DNA of 54,326 nucleotides, from positions 1 through 54,326 of the forward strand of contig JAEYMU010000027.1 in NCBI GenBank assembly GCA_023407175.1, given 5' to 3'. The position numbers and the translations under genes are program-made. Within the stretch, counting starts at the first letter, position 1, and every line of letters begins with the position of its first letter. Below, piece by piece: positions 42,277 to 50,170 of the stretch. This DNA comes from Bacillota bacterium (GTDB lineage: Bacteria > Bacillota_A > Clostridia > Lachnospirales > Lachnospiraceae). The notes under the pieces were generated by a model. That model did not search any database. It was not told where the DNA came from and saw only the letters and a list, made by a program, of their open reading frames with translations.

Positions 42277-44283
42277 TCACTCCCCACTCCCTAATTCAAT
42301 ATTAGGATATAAAAACTCCATAAAATCATCAAAACGAACTTGAACAACCTTCATCTGCTTACCAGTACCATTTAACTTAACATTCTTATAATCCCAACCT
42401 AATAACTCCCCAATACTTTTCAAATCACTACAAAAGTCAATCCTTTCACTAATAGCTTTCCTTAAACCTTGAGTTAAACAAACATACTTAGACCCTCTAC
42501 GACTAATATGAGGAATAGCCCAATCAACCATACGATTATTAATAATACCCCAATTAACACTACTGAAATCATCACTACTACTAGCTCCATCAATATCCAA
42601 AGTTAATTCACCATTATTACCATAATCATCATAAACCCGTACTTTTTTACGAGCCTGATTAAAAACATCAGTAAAAAAGTTACGAATATCTTCTCTTTGA
42701 GTATCATCAAAATCCTCAAGATTTTCAGATTCAGCCCAACTCTTTAACCAAGACGGCACTTCACAACCAATAGAATCATAAAATCTACCTACAATTAAGT
42801 CAGCCGTATCCTGCCAGTCATCAAGTAATAAACCAGGATTACTTATAATTTCCCTTGCAACAAACCTACCAAAAACATTCAAATTAACCAATTGACTTAT
42901 CGTTGGAGTGTTAATATGAAATGCTTCTTCAAACATCTTTTTTTCATGCTCAGACTTTCTTTGACTATAACTGAAACTCAACACATACAATCTTCTGATT
43001 AACGCATCATCCTCAGGCAAATATTGGTTTGCTGTGAATAACACTGCACTAAATGCAGGTATCCCACCAAAATAACTTCCTTTATATTTGCTTCTTGCAG
43101 TAGTTGACTCTACACAAACTTTAATCATCTCATTTGTGGAATGCCTGTTAAATACTGCTGCAGGTTCATTTACTACGATCGGGTCACAGGATTGAGATAT
43201 TTTAGCACCTAAACGTGCTACAGTATCAAAACTGGAACCCCCAAAATTATTTTCAGGAGTAGGAACACCCCAAATATACGAAACTACTTTTGCAAGAGTC
43301 GTTTTACCAGACCCTGCAGCACCTTTAAGATACATCCAAGGCATCCATTTACCAGCCTGTTTCATACAATAGCTAAACTCACTCATTAAACCCCATTTAA
43401 AAACCGTAGCTAAAGTTTCACAGTTATCTTTAAAAAAATAAGTTAAATCTTCTAAAGTATCCTTTGCTTTAACCATTTCCCCATATGTAGGTTCACTCAC
43501 TTCTTTTTTAACTGTTGTAATTTTATCCTTGTTAACATCATAATAAAAACCAGGATTATCAATATCCTGTTTTATTTCTGCAAGACCTTCTTTAATCATA
43601 GTATTCACCATACATGATAAGGCACCACCAAGTAATCTTGGTGAATGGCTGAAACCAGCATTCGCCAAGTACTGCTCTATTTCCTGAATAGTTGCTCCTG
43701 TAGATTCACCACTTGTAGCAAAAACACGATTTGTCACATTACTTTCCCACAAAATTTTAAATGTCCTTGGTTGATCCAACAGTAATGCATCATAAACTGT
43801 TAATTGTTTAGGAACAGCTTCAATTACAGGAGTTAAACGAGGAGGAATATCCTTCTTTCCACTATCTTTACTTTGATAAACCTGTTTGGTTTTAAAGTTA
43901 ATGAGAACAGAAGTAATATCATCTATTTCACCTTTAACTATGCCTTCACGTTTTTTAGGTTCAATTGCAAACACTAAATCATCAAATTCCTTGTTACTTA
44001 AGAATTCCATTAATTTTGATTTAGCAGGTAATGGAGGAATAGTTCCATCATAAACGCCGTCTATGGTCTTTTGTAATCTGTTAATATTTGTAGTACTGCT
44101 GATTATGAAACAAGTAGATTCTTTATCAACATAAACATCATATAACCATTGAGCTACATTAGGTAATATTACTTCATCAAGCTCTCTTGGCTGATACTCT
44201 TTTTTAAGAGTTTTTAATTTGTTAATTATCCTTGTACAGGAATCTTCTGTGAGATTCCTGTAACCTTCTTCTACTTGAGTCAT
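42277..44283 (-). CDS. Replicative helicase with P-loop ATPase, primase-like N-region
   Basis: 668 residues. Walker A 'KGAAGSGKTTLAKVV' (321-328), Walker B-like 'DPIVVNEPAAVFNRH' (about 372-386), sensor 'AVLFTANQYLPEDDALIRRL' (~440) show a helicase of superfamily 3 or related virus DNA-helicase type. The N-terminal 270 residues have no clear primase motif; the C-terminus is winged-helix-like (DFMEFLYPN). This is the likely replicative helicase. Its 3' end abuts the iteron region. Confidence 0.72.
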   Translation of the reverse strand: MTQVEEGYRNLTEDSCTRIINKLKTLKKEYQPRELDEVILPNVAQWLYDVYVDKESTCFIISSTTNINRLQKTIDGVYDGTIPPLPAKSKLMEFLSNKEFDDLVFAIEPKKREGIVKGEIDDITSVLINFKTKQVYQSKDSGKKDIPPRLTPVIEAVPKQLTVYDALLLDQPRTFKILWESNVTNRVFATSGESTGATIQEIEQYLANAGFSHSPRLLGGALSCMVNTMIKEGLAEIKQDIDNPGFYYDVNKDKITTVKKEVSEPTYGEMVKAKDTLEDLTYFFKDNCETLATVFKWGLMSEFSYCMKQAGKWMPWMYLKGAAGSGKTTLAKVVSYIWGVPTPENNFGGSSFDTVARLGAKISQSCDPIVVNEPAAVFNRHSTNEMIKVCVESTTARSKYKGSYFGGIPAFSAVLFTANQYLPEDDALIRRLYVLSFSYSQRKSEHEKKMFEEAFHINTPTISQLVNLNVFGRFVAREIISNPGLLLDDWQDTADLIVGRFYDSIGCEVPSWLKSWAESENLEDFDDTQREDIRNFFTDVFNQARKKVRVYDDYGNNGELTLDIDGASSSDDFSSVNWGIINNRMVDWAIPHISRRGSKYVCLTQGLRKAISERIDFCSDLKSIGELLGWDYKNVKLNGTGKQMKVVQVRFDDFMEFLYPNIELGSGE

Positions 44284-44302
44284 ATTTTCCCATAAATCCT
44301 TT

Positions 44303-45124
44303 TTATTCTAGTAATTCTTTTGCAGTTCGATATTCTCCAATAGTGATTTTTTCAAGTTCATATAAATCAACTAATTTATTTTTCACATTATCAAATGTTA
44401 TTGGAGATTCAGTAGCTTGCAATTCTTTGATTGCTTTAGCTACAATATTATTTTCTTTGCTGATTTCTTGAAGACTTTTCTTTGCAGGTTTGTCTCCAGT
44501 TACAATTGTTGTTTCAATCACATCACCACTAACATCTTCATTTTTAGGAGTTTTAGGTTTAGGTTTACTTGATGGTTTTTTAGGAGTTCTACGATGCTTC
44601 TTACCATTCTCGCTTTGAGCATCAACTTCATCAGCAGTAACTTCACCAGTACCAATAATATCAGCAATAGCACGATTCTTCGCCCTAGTATGAGCAGTAC
44701 TAATAACATCATGTTCCGCATTACTGAACCTTTTACGAAGCTCAAAAGGTGATGGTTCCACAGTATCATCTTTTTTAAGTTTATCAAAAATACTGCAAGC
44801 ACCTACACCTACAGCACGACGACCATTAGGGGCTACAGCTTCCACTTCATATCTTGCAGAAATTATCCTTTCATTATCATCACGAATAATTTCTTTTTCA
44901 ACTACATGATCACTAAGATTAAATGCGGTCCCATATTTCCTCCAAGCTGATTTTTTCTTAAATTTCTTGTTACCTGCATTTTGATAATCATCTTCACTAA
45001 GTAAAGCAGTTGTTAAATCCTGATAATTATCAAAGAATGCTACTGTTCCTTCAACATCTGCTTGTTGAAGTAATGGAGCAGTAGTGGATTCCACCACTGC
45101 TAATTCTTCATTGTTCATTCCCAT
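44303..45124 (-). CDS. Putative recombination/ssDNA annealing protein
   Basis: 273 residues. Residues 50-165 hold 'KKFKKKSAWRKYGTAFNLSD', 'RYEVEAVAPNGRRAVGVGAC' and the closing 'ISTAHTRAKNRAIADIIGTG', a pattern like Rad52/Sak-type phage annealing proteins ('TrA..RAl'). A basic Lys/Pro-rich linker (KKHRRTPKKPSSKPKPKTPK) and a helical tail follow. It overlaps the OB-fold gene by 10 bases. The family call is from pattern only. Confidence 0.5.
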   Translation of the reverse strand: MGMNNEELAVVESTTAPLLQQADVEGTVAFFDNYQDLTTALLSEDDYQNAGNKKFKKKSAWRKYGTAFNLSDHVVEKEIIRDDNERIISARYEVEAVAPNGRRAVGVGACSIFDKLKKDDTVEPSPFELRKRFSNAEHDVISTAHTRAKNRAIADIIGTGEVTADEVDAQSENGKKHRRTPKKPSSKPKPKTPKNEDVSGDVIETTIVTGDKPAKKSLQEISKENNIVAKAIKELQATESPITFDNVKNKLVDLYELEKITIGEYRTAKELLE

Positions 45125-45456
45125 TCAACTCCACGTTCAACATCTTTAAGGACTTTATAAATCCTTTTAGGATATTTATCTCCGTCTTTAGGTGGAATCA
45201 ATTTAGTTAACTCCACTTTAATATAATCACCTTCATTAAGATTCACATAGAACCTTTTAAGGTGCACATGTGCCGGTAAAGTAGTTGTTATAAGTTCACC
45301 ATCTTCATCTTCACCAAGGTATAAGACAATTCTTTTATTACCATAATTGTCATTAGTGAATTCATAGATGTTTCCTTCTACTGAATCCCCTACTTCTTCA
45401 GGATTCCAGTACTCCCCTACTTCTGCAGGTCCTAATTCTACTTCTTCAAATGCCAT
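45115..45456 (-). CDS. OB-fold ssDNA-binding-like protein
   Basis: 113 residues, strand-rich: 'VGDSVEGNIYEFTNDNYGNK', 'RIVLYLGEDEDGELITTTLP', 'LKRFYVNLNEGDYIKVELTK'. The strand order and 'G.yi.v' turn fit a small OB barrel. Acidic overall. Co-encoded with the annealing-like protein, consistent with a single-strand DNA-binding role. Confidence moderate. Confidence 0.52.
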   Translation of the reverse strand: MAFEEVELGPAEVGEYWNPEEVGDSVEGNIYEFTNDNYGNKRIVLYLGEDEDGELITTTLPAHVHLKRFYVNLNEGDYIKVELTKLIPPKDGDKYPKRIYKVLKDVERGVEWE

Positions 45457-45461
45457 AATTA

Positions 45462-45782
45462 TTATGCCTCCTTGAATTCTAATTTAACATATTTTAAATC
45501 AACATTCTGTGGTAATCTTGTTGCACCTATAGGCAATCTACCACCATTTAAATAAGCCCAATAATACACATCATCAACACCTAATGCTATTGATGTACGA
45601 TTATAAGCTACAGTACAATCTAACTCATTACTCAATACTTCTGCAAGGTCTTGGTGACCTATACAGGATTTCGCACCTTTAATTTCATTTTTCAATTCTT
45701 CTTTGCTTAAAGCTGTCATTTTTATATTAATATTAGGATTTGTAAGCATACTCGCACTAAATCCATTACCAAAATACTTCAT
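45462..45782 (-). CDS. DUF1874 / AcrIII-1-like ring-nuclease (anti-CRISPR candidate)
   Basis: 106 residues, the family size. Clear motifs: 'MKYFGNGFSASML' (family 'yLaNAFSlnMl'), 'SCIGHQDLAEVLSNELDCTV' with catalytic H43, 'NRTSIAL', and 'LNGGRLPIGATRLP' with R82. In SIRV1 gp29 (AcrIII-1), which degrades the cyclic tetra-adenylate signal of type III CRISPR, H47, R85 and E88 act. H and R are kept here; the E88 position is I85. So it could be an altered enzyme or a binder. Confidence 0.82.
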   Translation of the reverse strand: MKYFGNGFSASMLTNPNINIKMTALSKEELKNEIKGAKSCIGHQDLAEVLSNELDCTVAYNRTSIALGVDDVYYWAYLNGGRLPIGATRLPQNVDLKYVKLEFKEA

Positions 45783-45788
45783 AAATAT

Positions 45789-46046
45789 TTATTCTCCATG
45801 CAATTCTTTGTGAAGCTGAGCTTTCTCAGCCTCCAATCGATTAATACTTTCATCAATCTGCTTCATCCTCAACTCTTTAGCAGAATCCATATTCAAACTA
45901 TAATCAGGATTCAACCTTAAATTAAAATGCTCTGCTATAAGTTCGGACATATAATCACTCATGTTAATGTTATGAAGACAGCAATGCTGTTTCACAATCA
46001 TCTTCAATTCAGCATCAATATTCAAAGCTAATTTAACCTTAAACAT
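45789..46046 (-). CDS. Ribbon-helix-helix protein with coiled coil
   Basis: 85 residues from the ATG at 46044-46046 (AGGAGTG site); a longer in-frame reading lacks one. 'MFKVKLALNIDAELKMIVKQ' followed by 'NINMSDYMSELIAEHFNL' matches a ribbon-helix-helix DNA-binding fold; the C-terminal part is a charged coil (DESINRLEAEKAQLHKELHG). A repressor or copy-control regulator of the early operon is possible. Confidence 0.62.
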   Translation of the reverse strand: MFKVKLALNIDAELKMIVKQHCCLHNINMSDYMSELIAEHFNLRLNPDYSLNMDSAKELRMKQIDESINRLEAEKAQLHKELHGE

Positions 46047-46267
46047 ATGAATACACACTCCTGAATATGATTGTAATAATTTCCACTTTCTAAACAAGAA
46101 CCACCCACAATCTTAAAAGAGATTATAAGAAAAGTGATTAAGCATAAAATTGTGAGGAATAATATGATGTAACCAAAATTCCTCATACACCATCTGTTCA
46201 CTTTTACATGAAATGGTTCTTTCTTGTAAAGGGTTTTAGGTTTAGGAGTGTTGTTGAAAAATCTCAT
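46028..46267 (-). CDS. Single-span membrane protein
   Basis: 79 residues: basic N-terminus (NNTPKPKTLYKKEPFHVKV), one strong span (YIILFLTILCLITFLIISF) and a short Cys-containing outer tail. It overlaps both neighbours by a few bases. Possible superinfection-exclusion or envelope protein; not recognised. Confidence 0.58.
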   Translation of the reverse strand: MRFFNNTPKPKTLYKKEPFHVKVNRWCMRNFGYIILFLTILCLITFLIISFKIVGGSCLESGNYYNHIQECVFICLRLN

Positions 46268-46515
46268 ATTATATCACTCCATCTATTGATGTAGTCTATG
46301 CTTATTTCTGCACGAGTTATTTTTCTCAGGTAATCAGGTTCAAAATATCTTTTGAACCTCCATGGGTCTTCGGTGAGCCTTGCATGTTCAATGCAAAGCT
46401 TCCACTTCTTAATACATAACCTATGGTAAGTTATGTCTTGCCCATGTTCCTGTTCATGTTCATTAATCACTTGTGTGAGAGATTTAATTTCTGCTTGTAT
46501 TTTTTCAGGACACAT
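46264..46515 (-). CDS. Small helical protein, unknown
   Basis: 83 residues: helix with 'EIKSLTQVINEHEQEHGQDI', then Trp/Arg-rich 'TYHRLCIKKWKLCIEHARLT' and 'PWRFKRYFEPDYLRKITRAE'. Two cysteines. It overlaps the membrane gene by 4 bases. No family recognised. Confidence 0.52.
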   Translation of the reverse strand: MCPEKIQAEIKSLTQVINEHEQEHGQDITYHRLCIKKWKLCIEHARLTEDPWRFKRYFEPDYLRKITRAEISIDYINRWSDII

Positions 46516-46518
46516 TAT

Positions 46519-46728
46519 CTAATTCTCCTTTTTAAATACTGCTAAAATACGGTTGCAATCAATAGCATAGTACCCACCATCAGGCTTAACAACCTCCAAA
46601 TCACCATTAAGATTTCTCAGATGATCCATGGTGGTGATTTTAATTTCTAAATCACCATCCATCTTAACAAGGAGATGATGATTATCTCCTATGCTGACTT
46701 GTAGGCAAAAAATAGTATCTATATGCAT
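46519..46728 (-). CDS. Small beta-rich protein, unknown
   Basis: 69 residues with strands (IFCLQVSIGDNHHLLVKMDG; LEIKITTMDHL; GGYYAIDCNRILAVFKK). Its ATG lies 10 bases before the stop of the 55-residue gene, so the two are coupled. Unknown. Confidence 0.5.
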   Translation of the reverse strand: MHIDTIFCLQVSIGDNHHLLVKMDGDLEIKITTMDHLRNLNGDLEVVKPDGGYYAIDCNRILAVFKKEN

Positions 46729-46886
46729 TTTAAATCCCCATCCTTAAGCATACCTTCTTTAAGAAGGATTTGAGTCGCATAACCTTTTTTAGCAAAAGCT
46801 AATAATGTTGCTTGGCTTAATTCCGGTGATATGTCTTCGAAATTTGGATATTTATCCAAGATTTCCTGAAGATTTGAGGGAGTCAT
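46719..46886 (-). CDS. Small early protein, 55 residues
   Basis: Starts MTPSNLQEILDKYPNFEDIS and ends LKDGDLKCI. It overlaps the stop of the gene before it (ATGA) and the start of the gene after it. A/T-rich wobble and acidic/helical composition match its neighbours. Unknown. Confidence 0.62.
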   Translation of the reverse strand: MTPSNLQEILDKYPNFEDISPELSQATLLAFAKKGYATQILLKEGMLKDGDLKCI

Positions 46887-47074
46887 ACTAACACCTCATT
46901 AAGATAGTGATCACATCTTTCAAGATGTAATTTTAATCTTTCTTTAGCATCAGCAGGGTCACTGACCCCTACTAATGCCATGTTTTTACTATTCACAACG
47001 ACATAGTGGTCGTTGTTTGGTTTTATGGAGTATTTTTCTCCATTTAATTCAAATATATCTAATATATCTAACAT
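46883..47074 (-). CDS. First gene of the early operon, small protein
   Basis: About 63 residues from the ATG at 47072-47074, which gives 6 bases to GAGAGG; a second ATG 6 bases earlier has no spacing. 'MLDILDIFELNGEKYSIKPN' then 'NMALVGVSDPADAKERLKLH' are mixed alpha/beta. It is followed by ATGA overlap. Unknown role; as first gene it could be a regulator. Confidence 0.55.
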   Translation of the reverse strand: MLDILDIFELNGEKYSIKPNNDHYVVVNSKNMALVGVSDPADAKERLKLHLERCDHYLNEVLV

Positions 47075-47110
47075 TTTCATCCTCTCAGGATTTTTTATGG
47101 AAATCTGTTG

Positions 47111-47128
47111 TAGAAGCTGCAACTTCTA
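47111..47128 (-). promoter_or_regulatory. Leader hairpin of early operon
   Basis: TAGAAG and its complement CTTCTA, separated by 6 bases, lie between the early TATA box and the first ribosome site. A regulatory or stabilising 5' hairpin is likely. Confidence 0.4.
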
Positions 47129-47156
47129 TCAAACTTCCTTATTTTATAGTTGTCTT

Positions 47157-47170
47157 AACTACTATATAAA
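47157..47170 (-). promoter_or_regulatory. Early leftward TATA promoter
   Basis: Minus strand GTTTATATAGTAG, a good TATA box, 83 bases before the first early ATG. It adjoins the operator-like cluster. Confidence 0.6.
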
Positions 47171-47171
47171 C

Positions 47172-47214
47172 TTTATCTATTTTTTATCTATAATTCAATT
47201 AAGTATAGATAAAA
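47172..47214. promoter_or_regulatory. Operator-like cluster between divergent promoters
   Basis: Three TTTATCTAT half-sites: 47172-47180, 47182-47192 and, inverted, 47204-47214. The last two form a perfect 11-base inverted repeat (TTTTATCTATA / TATAGATAAAA, gap 11). The cluster touches the leftward TATA and the rightward TATA, so one bound regulator could control both. Likely the lysis/lysogeny switch. Confidence 0.6.
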
Positions 47215-47224
47215 TATATATAAT
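47211..47224 (+). promoter_or_regulatory. Rightward TATA promoter of AbrB-like gene
   Basis: AAAATATATATAA, about 45-55 bases before the AbrB-like ATG, and overlapping the right operator arm. Confidence 0.5.
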
Positions 47225-47266
47225 TCATTATCAAATATATTAATAAAAAAAGACAAAAGGGAGTGT

Positions 47267-47443
47267 ATGAAATTGTTTGAAGTTAAATCAAATATTATAT
47301 TGCAAAATCCAAACTCAAAATCATTAAGAACAACTATTCCTGCAGAAATTGTAGGAATACTTGAGCTACATAAAGATGATAAAATGGTATGGGTAGTAAA
47401 TACAGATGATGGAGAAATAATTGTAGAAATTAAAAAAGAGTAA
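47267..47443 (+). CDS. AbrB/SpoVT-like swapped-hairpin regulator
   Basis: 58 residues, plus strand, opposite to the early genes. 'SKSLRTTIPAEIVGILELHK' followed by 'DDKMVWVVNTDDGEIIVEIK' is the AbrB-like (looped-hinge-helix) DNA-binding fold ('S.r.tIP.ei...l.l..gd.v.w....g...v'). AAGGGAG lies 6 bases before the ATG. A candidate repressor of the early operon, or antitoxin-like regulator. Small size is normal for the family. Confidence 0.78.
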   Translation: MKLFEVKSNIILQNPNSKSLRTTIPAEIVGILELHKDDKMVWVVNTDDGEIIVEIKKE

Positions 47444-47737
47444 GTAGCAACTATATTTTTTTCTAAAAATAAGTTTAAATTATTGATAGCTCTCGCTAAA
47501 TATTGTAACCTTCGCTTTCCATCAGCGACTATATAACAAAAGATTATATAGCATTTTAACCATATATTATAATTGGCTACGAATTTCATTACATCCTCTC
47601 AGGTGTCTTGTTTTTTAGTAGCTAGGATTGGGGTGCTGCAACACCCCAACTCCACTTTTTACAATTCTATTTTTTGTTTTTACTGATTAATAAAATGTTA
47701 AGGTTGTTAACCTCAACAACATAAAAATTTTTAATAT
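47444..47737. other. Intergenic region with hairpin
   Basis: 294 bases, A/T-rich, no gene seen. It holds one strong hairpin (47628-47649) and a second weak one (GTTGTT/AACAAC, near 47703). It separates the AbrB-like gene from the toxin gene, which run toward each other. Confidence 0.5.
47628..47649. terminator. Hairpin between convergent genes
   Basis: TTGGGGTG and CACCCCAA separated by 6 bases, an 8-pair GC-rich stem in very AT-rich DNA, with T-rich sequence on both sides. It lies where the AbrB-like transcript and the toxin transcript meet; a bidirectional terminator is likely. Confidence 0.5.
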
Positions 47738-48121
47738 TTAAAATAACTCATTAATTCTCTCTTTATCCTCAACAGGTTTCTTATTTTTATTATAAATCTC
47801 AACAAAATAAAAAAGATTATCTTCACGGGAAAATAAAAAAGTAATTCTAAAACCAGAACGAGACCCTTTATTAATTCCTTTACAACGGAAATTTTTAACA
47901 ATAAATGCTGGAAATTTTACTTTACTATCTAACCCTGCAATCCTATTACATATATTAACTGGAAACCTATTTAAATCCTCCAAATATTGCACCAATGCAA
48001 GTTTTAACCTTTCAAAATCCTCTTTTAAAGTTGGGCATTTATGCTTATTAATAATTTTATTAAATTCATCATCAAAAAGAGGGTGAGTGTCAAACTGATA
48101 ATTATCCAGTTTACTCATCAT
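47738..48121 (-). CDS. RelE/ParE-superfamily-like toxin
   Basis: 127 residues. The last 70 residues form a RelE-like core: 'VKFPAFIVKNFRCKGINKGS' and 'SGFRITFLFSREDNLFYFVE' then 'IYNKNKKPVEDKERINELF'. RelE-type toxins cut mRNA or block ribosomes. It follows the Panacea gene with an 11-base overlap, as toxins follow antitoxins in such pairs. Toxicity is not proved from sequence. Confidence 0.65.
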   Translation of the reverse strand: MMSKLDNYQFDTHPLFDDEFNKIINKHKCPTLKEDFERLKLALVQYLEDLNRFPVNICNRIAGLDSKVKFPAFIVKNFRCKGINKGSRSGFRITFLFSREDNLFYFVEIYNKNKKPVEDKERINELF

Positions 48122-48623
48122 ATTCCCTCACAATATATTCTGGATCACGATAAAAAACATATTCATAATCTAATTCAGCATTAGTTTCTGCAATTCGCCA
48201 TGGTAAATCTCCATGAGAATAATTACTAATTTCCTTTGCACTCATATCGGATAATTTGTTAATAGTATCATCTATAACTTCTAATTCCTGTTTACTTAAA
48301 TTAGTAACATCTGGCCCTATAAGAGAAGTATATTTATATTTGGGATAGTCAATTACTTTTTCCACGTCTTCTTTTATTTTTCCTTCACTTATTAATTCAT
48401 CTTTTAAATCAAGAAAATGTGAAGATATTGGGCCGTTTGGTTTTTTAATATATGTTTCTCCAGTAATTGGAGTTTCATATATTTCATAAAAATTGAAGTC
48501 AGAAAAATACAATAATTTGTACATTACTGTTCTACCAACATTATGATTTAAACCACATTTACTTATGATGTAATGTATTACTGATTTTAATTTTTCAGGA
48601 TGATATTCAATTTCATTATTCAT
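48111..48623 (-). CDS. Panacea-domain (DUF4065) antitoxin
   Basis: 170 residues. The family motif 'TVMYKLLYFSDFNFYEIYET', 'PITGETYIKKPNGPISSHFL' is plain, with 'LSKQELEVIDDTINKLSDMS' after. Panacea proteins (PanA, SocA/GepA group) neutralise many unrelated toxins. It is paired with the RelE-like toxin on the same strand, giving a PanAT-type module. Located on the lysogeny side of the virus. Confidence 0.8.
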   Translation of the reverse strand: MNNEIEYHPEKLKSVIHYIISKCGLNHNVGRTVMYKLLYFSDFNFYEIYETPITGETYIKKPNGPISSHFLDLKDELISEGKIKEDVEKVIDYPKYKYTSLIGPDVTNLSKQELEVIDDTINKLSDMSAKEISNYSHGDLPWRIAETNAELDYEYVFYRDPEYIVREYDE

Positions 48624-49013
48624 ATTTTTTTAACCTCCTATTTTAATAATTAATACCTCCGAAGTATAATATTAACTCCTTTCTATTTTTGTCTAATTAT
48701 ATTTATTATTGTTTTGAATATTTAAACCTTACTATAATAATTAAATTACATTTTGTTCAACAAAATTATAACATGCCTATTATTTTGTATAGTATTTTTT
48801 GGAAAAATACATGGGTCACTTTCAAACAAAAACATGAAAATATTGTAACAACATACAAAAATAATAGATAATATCATATACTACTTAAAAACATATCATA
48901 ATACAAAGTATATGAAAAAAGATAATTATAATAGCATAAAAATATTCTTTTTCCATATACTTTTCAAATGCTCACATACAAAAAGAGCAAATAACAACTA
49001 AGGATGAAATGAT
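48624..49013. other. Intergenic region before integrase
   Basis: 390 bases, A/T-rich, between divergent Panacea and integrase genes; no gene seen. It holds three CATATACT-type sites. Two form a 17-base inverted repeat with one mismatch (48905-48921 and 48947-48963, gap 25). It is a candidate for integrase-binding sites or attP. Confidence 0.55.
48905..48963. repeat. 17-base inverted repeat upstream of integrase
   Basis: AAAGTATATGAAAAAAG and, 25 bases on, the complement of AAAGTATATGGAAAAAG. It ends 50 bases before the integrase ATG. This could be an autoregulatory or recombination site. Confidence 0.55.
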
Positions 49014-50156
49014 ATGTATATGAAAAATGATAAAGAATTACTAACTGATTTTGCAAAATCCCGAAACCTCAAACAAACAACAATAAATGTATACAAAAGT
49101 TATATTAAAACATACACACAATATCAACAAAAATCATTAGTAGACCTCATACAAGAAGCAGAAAAAGAAGAAGAACAAGGCATTCGTTGGAAAAATCGTA
49201 CATTAAAAAAAAGATTAATGAACTATAGATCATATATTTATGAAAATTACCTTGTTGGATCTGCAAGAATAATGTTCAGTAAAATATTAACCATCTACAA
49301 ACATTACGATATTGAAATACACCAACTCCCAACCTATTCTATGAAAAATGTTAACCAAAACAAACCCATCACATTTAAAGATTTACCAGACCATGAAATC
49401 ATTAAAAAAGCATTAGACATCAGTAACACTCGAATGAGAGCAATAATCCTCTTTATCAGCAGCAGCGGTTGTAGTAGAATAGAAACATTAAATTTCACAA
49501 TACAAAATTTTATAGATGCCACCAAACAATATCATCAAGAAAATAATATTTACGATGTATTAAATGTACTTAAAGACAAAAAAGATGTAGTTCCTACTTG
49601 GGAACTTCGACGTCCTAAAACCAATAAATTTTACACAACCTTTTCATCACCAGAATCTACATCAGAAATAATTAATTATCTTATTTCATCAAATCGTGAT
49701 TTAAAAAACACGGATAAACTATTTAATTTAACTGAAAACTACACAAGCATATCTTTTGAACAATTAAACAATAAATTAGGATTAGGCAAAAAGGGAACAT
49801 ACATCCGATTTAGACCACATATGCTTCGTAAATTCCATGCAAGTCAATTATTCAACGATAATTGCAGTATCGAATTTGTAGATGCTCTACAAGGCAGAGG
49901 TAAAGATGCAACGCACAGTAGTTATTTTATGGAAGATCCTGAAAAACTCCGTGAAGAATATATTAATCATCTTGATTGTTTGATGATTAATTGGAATAAT
50001 ATTACTTATAAATCTCCAGAATATTTGGAGTTAGAAGGTAAATATCAGGAAAAAGAGGTTGAAGTGAAGACTATGAATAATAGGTTGTCTGCTATTGAGG
50101 AAATGTTGTTTGATGATGGGTTATGTAATGTTTTAGATAAATTCAAAAAAAGATAA
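49014..50156 (+). CDS. int: Tyrosine recombinase / integrase
   Basis: 380 residues. N-terminal SAM-like domain (YKSYIKTYTQYQQKSLVDLI). Catalytic R155 in 'SSSGCSRIETLNFTIQNF', H269-x2-R272 in 'FRPHMLRKFHASQ', H301 and Y304 in 'GRGKDATHSSYFMEDPEKLR'. A coiled-coil C-terminal tail (YQEKEVEVKTMNNRLSAIEE) is typical of archaeal proviral integrases. It is one of only two virus genes on the plus strand. It integrates or excises the virus; it might also act in DNA inversion. Confidence 0.88.
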   Translation: MYMKNDKELLTDFAKSRNLKQTTINVYKSYIKTYTQYQQKSLVDLIQEAEKEEEQGIRWKNRTLKKRLMNYRSYIYENYLVGSARIMFSKILTIYKHYDIEIHQLPTYSMKNVNQNKPITFKDLPDHEIIKKALDISNTRMRAIILFISSSGCSRIETLNFTIQNFIDATKQYHQENNIYDVLNVLKDKKDVVPTWELRRPKTNKFYTTFSSPESTSEIINYLISSNRDLKNTDKLFNLTENYTSISFEQLNNKLGLGKKGTYIRFRPHMLRKFHASQLFNDNCSIEFVDALQGRGKDATHSSYFMEDPEKLREEYINHLDCLMINWNNITYKSPEYLELEGKYQEKEVEVKTMNNRLSAIEEMLFDDGLCNVLDKFKKR

Positions 50157-50170
50157 AAAAGGAAAATAAA

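Noticed and set aside
42089..42280. A 63-codon minus-strand frame in the iteron region
   Set aside because: It runs through the GTTAC repeats and the C/G patch, has an odd composition and no ribosome site.
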